This document shows positions 61,038 to 64,000 of a DNA stretch of 64,000 nucleotides, piece by piece. Location of the stretch: positions 1 through 64,000 of the forward strand of contig NCGG01000002.1 in NCBI GenBank assembly GCA_002278855.1, given 5' to 3'. Position numbers and translations under genes: made by a program. A model generated the notes under the pieces. The model did no database searches and was not told the DNA's origin. It saw only the letters and a program-made list of their open reading frames with translations. Source of the DNA: Sphingomonadales bacterium 28-55-16. GTDB taxonomy: Bacteria > Pseudomonadota > Alphaproteobacteria > Sphingomonadales > Sphingomonadaceae. The number at the start of each line of letters is the position of its first letter. The stretch's first letter is position 1.

Positions 61038-62227
61038 CAAGGTCAGTTTATGTATTAGGCGCAGGCGCACATCCCTGGGGTAAATGGCCAGACAAGACGC
61101 AGCTTCAACTCGCACATGAAGCCATGAATCTGGCGCTCGGAGATGCGTCATTAGCTTGGCCTGACATTCAGGGACTCGTTGCCGCCAGCTCGCGGTTTGA
61201 GGGAGGCATGGGCTGGGGGCTTCATGCCAATGAAGTTGTTCAGTCGGTGGCTGAGCAAGGTATTCCATGCATTAATGTCGGCGGTGCGTGTGCTGCAGGA
61301 GCGGTGGCATTTCAAACAGCTTATGCGTTGATAGCCAGTGGGCAGCATGATGTTGTTGCGGTTTTGGGCGCTGAACGAATGCCCAAAGGCTTTATCCCGC
61401 GTCCACCAGGTAGCCCTGATGATATCAGCGATAGTGATTATCTGCGTTGGGTGGCGATGGGGGCAACAAACCCAGCCTACTGGGCTATTGAAGCCAACCG
61501 ACGTAAATATGATTTTGGCACAAGCGACGAAACCTTAGCTCGGGCTACGGTCATGATGCGGAATAATGCGAGTGGCAACCGTCTCGCACGCTTTCGCGCA
61601 GCCACGAGTGTCGAACAAGTGCTTGCATCACCGATGGTTGCCGATCCGCTGCATCTTCTAGAAATTTGCCCAGTCAGTGACGGTGCCGCAGCGATCATTT
61701 TGGGTACAGAAAAATATACTAGGAAAACTGGGCACAAGCCAGTGGAGGTTGCGGGCTGCGCAATTGCTACCGGCGATTTTGGTGACCCAGCACGTCGTAT
61801 TCCGACGGTATCGACTAACGTTTTACCCAATGTTTCTCACACGAGTGAGGTTGTAAATGCCGTCAATCGCGCATGTGAAATGGCAGGAATTGGACCAGAG
61901 GACGTTGATGTATTAGAAATGGCAGACAATACAGTCTGGCACTTGCTATCCTGGCCCGAGCTGTTTGGTTTTTATGAACCCGGACAAGGCGACTGGATGC
62001 TCGACAATGGCAAGCTTGAAATCGGTGGCCAGTTATCCGTGAACCCTAGTGGCGGCTTTTTGTCTTTTGGCGAAGCAACGACTGCGCAGGCGGTTCTTCA
62101 GATATGCGAACTTACGTGGCAACTTCGCGGAGATGCAGAAGGGCACCAAGTCCCTGATGCGACGATAGGTATGTCAGCAGTGTTAGGTTTGGGCGCGAAT
62201 GGCGGGTCGGTTATTCTGAAAACCTGA
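61034..62227 (+). CDS. Thiolase-fold lipid-transfer-type aldolase (Ltp2-like)
   Basis: 397 residues of the SCP2-thiolase/lipid-transfer group. VGGACAAGAVAF carries a Cys near the thiolase nucleophile position; VDVLEMADNT and NPSGGFLSFGEATTAQ near the end replace the GHPxGA segment of true thiolases. Such proteins with a DUF35 partner catalyse retro-aldol cleavage of a beta-hydroxyacyl-CoA (steroid side chains: propionyl-CoA plus a ketone). Last gene of the MaoC-MaoC-DUF35-aldolase operon. Confidence 0.87.
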   Translation: MTRSVYVLGAGAHPWGKWPDKTQLQLAHEAMNLALGDASLAWPDIQGLVAASSRFEGGMGWGLHANEVVQSVAEQGIPCINVGGACAAGAVAFQTAYALIASGQHDVVAVLGAERMPKGFIPRPPGSPDDISDSDYLRWVAMGATNPAYWAIEANRRKYDFGTSDETLARATVMMRNNASGNRLARFRAATSVEQVLASPMVADPLHLLEICPVSDGAAAIILGTEKYTRKTGHKPVEVAGCAIATGDFGDPARRIPTVSTNVLPNVSHTSEVVNAVNRACEMAGIGPEDVDVLEMADNTVWHLLSWPELFGFYEPGQGDWMLDNGKLEIGGQLSVNPSGGFLSFGEATTAQAVLQICELTWQLRGDAEGHQVPDATIGMSAVLGLGANGGSVILKT

Positions 62228-62278
62228 GACACTGTATCGAAGAGAATGGTGCAGTTTCCGACATTTCTCCGTGCCGAT

Positions 62279-63466
62279 TTAGCGCCAACGTAACATTGAT
62301 CGATTGAGCGAGGCAACTGACCGGACGCCCATCAATTTCATATCGCGTTCGATTTCGTCACGCAGTTTGCCGACTATGCGTCGCACGCCAGGTTCACCAG
62401 CGGCGGCCAACGCATACAGATATAATCGACCACCAGAACAAGCAGAAGCCCCAGCGGCGAGCGCTTTCAGGACATGGCTTCCGCGCTGCACGCCGCCATC
62501 GCAGATGATGTCGATTTTGCCGCCAACGGCGTCGGCGATTTCGGCTATCTGGTCAAAAGGCGAACGCGAGCCATCCAATTGCCGACCGCCATGGTTGGAT
62601 ACCATGATCGCGGTCGCGCCAATATCAACGGCGCGTTTCGCATCGTCTACAGACATGATGCCTTTCAGGCAGAATTGACCGCCCCAGTCCGAGCGGACTT
62701 TTTCGGCCATTTTCCAGTCCATGGAGGTATCGAGCATCGTATTAAAATATTCTGCAACCGACACCGCGACATTGGTGCCGGCATCGACATGAGTCTGCAA
62801 ATTGGGAAGCGCGAATTTCTCACGAAAGATATAATTCAGCGCCCACATTGGGTGGATAGCATAGCTCAATACGGAGGCGGGCGTAAAACGCGGCGGAGAG
62901 GTAAACCCGCTGCGCAGGCATCGTTCGCGGTTTCCCGATACTATGGTGTCAACGGTCAGCGCAATCGCATCGAACTTCGCCGCCTTGCAGCGTTCGATCA
63001 TCGACGCATTCAGACCATTGTCTTTGTGGATGTAAAGTTGGAACAGCTTTGGCGTTGTGATACGCGCGCCGACCTCCTCAATACTGACTGTGGCCAACGA
63101 CGAGATACCGAACCATGTGTTATGCTTCTGCGCAACTGCGGCAACGGCGCGTTCACCTTGCCAGTGAAACAAGCGTTGCAAAGCCGTAGGTGACAGCATC
63201 AGCGGCATATCAATACGCTGCCCCATCACAGTTACGCCCATGTCGATTTCCGACACGCCTGCCAAAACATTTGGTACAAGATCGCAATCGTCGAAGGACG
63301 CCGTGTTCCGCCGCTTTGTCCGTTCATCGTCGGCGGCGCCATCGATGTAATTGAAGATAGGCGAGGGCAGGCGCGATTTTGCTAACAGCCTGAAGTCATT
63401 GACGTTGTGGCAATCTGATAAAAGCATTTGGGAGCTATGGCAGCGCTTGTAGGCAATTGCACCCAT
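62279..63466 (-). CDS. FMN-dependent alpha-hydroxy-acid dehydrogenase (LldD-like)
   Basis: TIM-barrel flavoenzyme of 395 residues, L-lactate dehydrogenase/glycolate oxidase family. LPSPIFNYIDGAADDE starts the domain; LSPTALQRLFHWQGE, LTVDT, and VSNHGGRQLDGSRSPFD with the catalytic His and Arg pair are seen. Start 63466 has GCGGGAA upstream; 63427 is possible, and the frame extends to 63640 without a better start. Oxidises a 2-hydroxy acid to a keto acid at the membrane. Convergent with the aldolase gene. Confidence 0.9.
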   Translation of the reverse strand: MGAIAYKRCHSSQMLLSDCHNVNDFRLLAKSRLPSPIFNYIDGAADDERTKRRNTASFDDCDLVPNVLAGVSEIDMGVTVMGQRIDMPLMLSPTALQRLFHWQGERAVAAVAQKHNTWFGISSLATVSIEEVGARITTPKLFQLYIHKDNGLNASMIERCKAAKFDAIALTVDTIVSGNRERCLRSGFTSPPRFTPASVLSYAIHPMWALNYIFREKFALPNLQTHVDAGTNVAVSVAEYFNTMLDTSMDWKMAEKVRSDWGGQFCLKGIMSVDDAKRAVDIGATAIMVSNHGGRQLDGSRSPFDQIAEIADAVGGKIDIICDGGVQRGSHVLKALAAGASACSGGRLYLYALAAAGEPGVRRIVGKLRDEIERDMKLMGVRSVASLNRSMLRWR

Positions 63467-63640
63467 TAAATTCCCGCGTTTATGGGGCCGTTGGAGCATT
63501 GCCGTGGTACGTTCGAATATCTCGGTTCTTTGGAAATTACGACTGCGCGAGATGACTTCATTTCGTTCAGAACCACTGACCAAAATAATTTGCGTCAGCT
63601 CCTTATAATCGCGATAGAACGTCAAAGATTTGGAGGGCAA

Positions 63641-64000
63641 ATGTCGGAAAAATATCCTGTTTCAGATGACTGGAAGAAAAAGGCGTTTATCACGTCCGAG
63701 CGTTATGACGCAGCGTATGCTCAATCGGTCCGTGATCCGGATACCTTCTGGCGAGAAGAGGCCAAGCGGCTCGACTGGATGACCCCATTTACCAAAGTGA
63801 AGAATGCAAGTTTCAACGAGGCTGACTTCGGCATTAAATGGTTCGAAGGTGGTGCGTTGAATGTATCTGTAAACTGCATTGATCGCCATTTGCCAGACCG
63901 CAAAGACGATATTGCGATCATTTGGGAAGGTGATGATCCCTCGCAGCAGCGGCGGATTAGTTTCGGCGAATTGCATGCCGAAGTTTGCCTTATGGCCAAC
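63641..64000 (+). CDS. acs: Acetyl-CoA synthetase-type protein, N-terminal part (cut by window edge)
   Basis: An open frame from ATG 63641 (TGGAGGG ribosome site) running off the window, 120 codons. SERYDAAYAQSVRDPDTFWREEAKRLDW matches the N-terminus of acetyl- and propionyl-CoA synthetases, then VSVNCIDRHLPDRKDDIAIIWEGDDP. Adjacent to and divergent from the LldD-like gene across 174 bases that hold no copy of the shared operator. Acetate or propionate activation; which one is undecided. Confidence 0.87.
   Translation, partial: MSEKYPVSDDWKKKAFITSERYDAAYAQSVRDPDTFWREEAKRLDWMTPFTKVKNASFNEADFGIKWFEGGALNVSVNCIDRHLPDRKDDIAIIWEGDDPSQQRRISFGELHAEVCLMAN

Noticed and set aside
62474..63193. Plus-strand open frame opposite the FMN-dependent dehydrogenase
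   Set aside because: Antisense to a well-conserved enzyme gene; the translated sequence shows no domain.
1..64000. tRNA, rRNA and CRISPR features
   Set aside because: None could be recognised on either strand by eye. A covariance-model scan would be needed to exclude a tRNA fragment at the recombinase integration sites.

Overview
The window comes from an alphaproteobacterium, most likely a sphingomonad with moderate GC (inference from two long TonB-dependent receptors, the type of valine operon, the DUF5681/terminase pair and dense ATGA-coupled operons). I saw no rRNA, tRNA or CRISPR array.

Region 1 (1-1209) holds the end of an enoyl-CoA hydratase gene and a complete mmsB. Both are diverged second copies of the pair at 17047-18695. 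Region 2 (about 1374-11430) is a composite integrated element: an excisionase-like HTH protein, two overlapping tyrosine recombinases with a third unknown gene (a layout like Tn554 tnpA-tnpB-tnpC), a small 56-residue ORF, a large serine recombinase, a ParB-like/DNA methyltransferase fusion, a DUF5681 protein and a terminase large subunit. No portal, capsid or tail genes are present. Region 3 (11511-18695) is the valine/isobutyryl-CoA operon behind a divergent LysR regulator: mmsA, acyl-CoA dehydrogenase, 3-hydroxyisobutyryl-CoA hydrolase, enoyl-CoA hydratase and mmsB. It is interrupted by a gene for a heme-oxygenase-like protein that appears to lack the heme-ligating histidine and is flanked by an 11-bp direct repeat.

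Region 4 (18840-62227) is a catabolic cluster of about 34 genes: four Baeyer-Villiger-type monooxygenases, one FMO-type flavin monooxygenase, four acyl-CoA ligase loci (one broken by an internal deletion; the truncated acs at the right edge is separate), SDRs, a CaiB/racemase, an acetyl-CoA transferase-type enzyme, an HSL-type esterase, two cyclase-family hydrolases, a BKACE enzyme, an APH-type kinase with a small partner, a beta-oxidation set, two TonB receptors, an MFS transporter, a PQQ/heme c alcohol dehydrogenase with aldehyde dehydrogenase, and a MaoC-MaoC-DUF35-thiolase/aldolase set resembling steroid side-chain cleavage systems. Two TetR genes lie inside it.

Every major promoter region of region 4 except that of the MFS gene carries an inverted repeat TCAACA-N4-TGTTGA or a close variant, at about 55-95 nt before the start codons. 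No such site was noticed in the valine operon or the integrated element. I infer one regulon under one of the two TetR proteins. A plausible logic is: import through TonB, oxidation of an alcohol to an acid, CoA activation, hydration, retro-aldol cleavage to a ketone, Baeyer-Villiger oxidation to an ester or lactone, hydrolysis, activation or phosphorylation of the hydroxy acid, beta-oxidation. The substrate cannot be named from sequence; steroids, cyclic terpenoids or similar branched or cyclic compounds would fit. The right edge has an FMN-dependent alpha-hydroxy-acid dehydrogenase and the truncated start of an acetyl-CoA synthetase-type gene.
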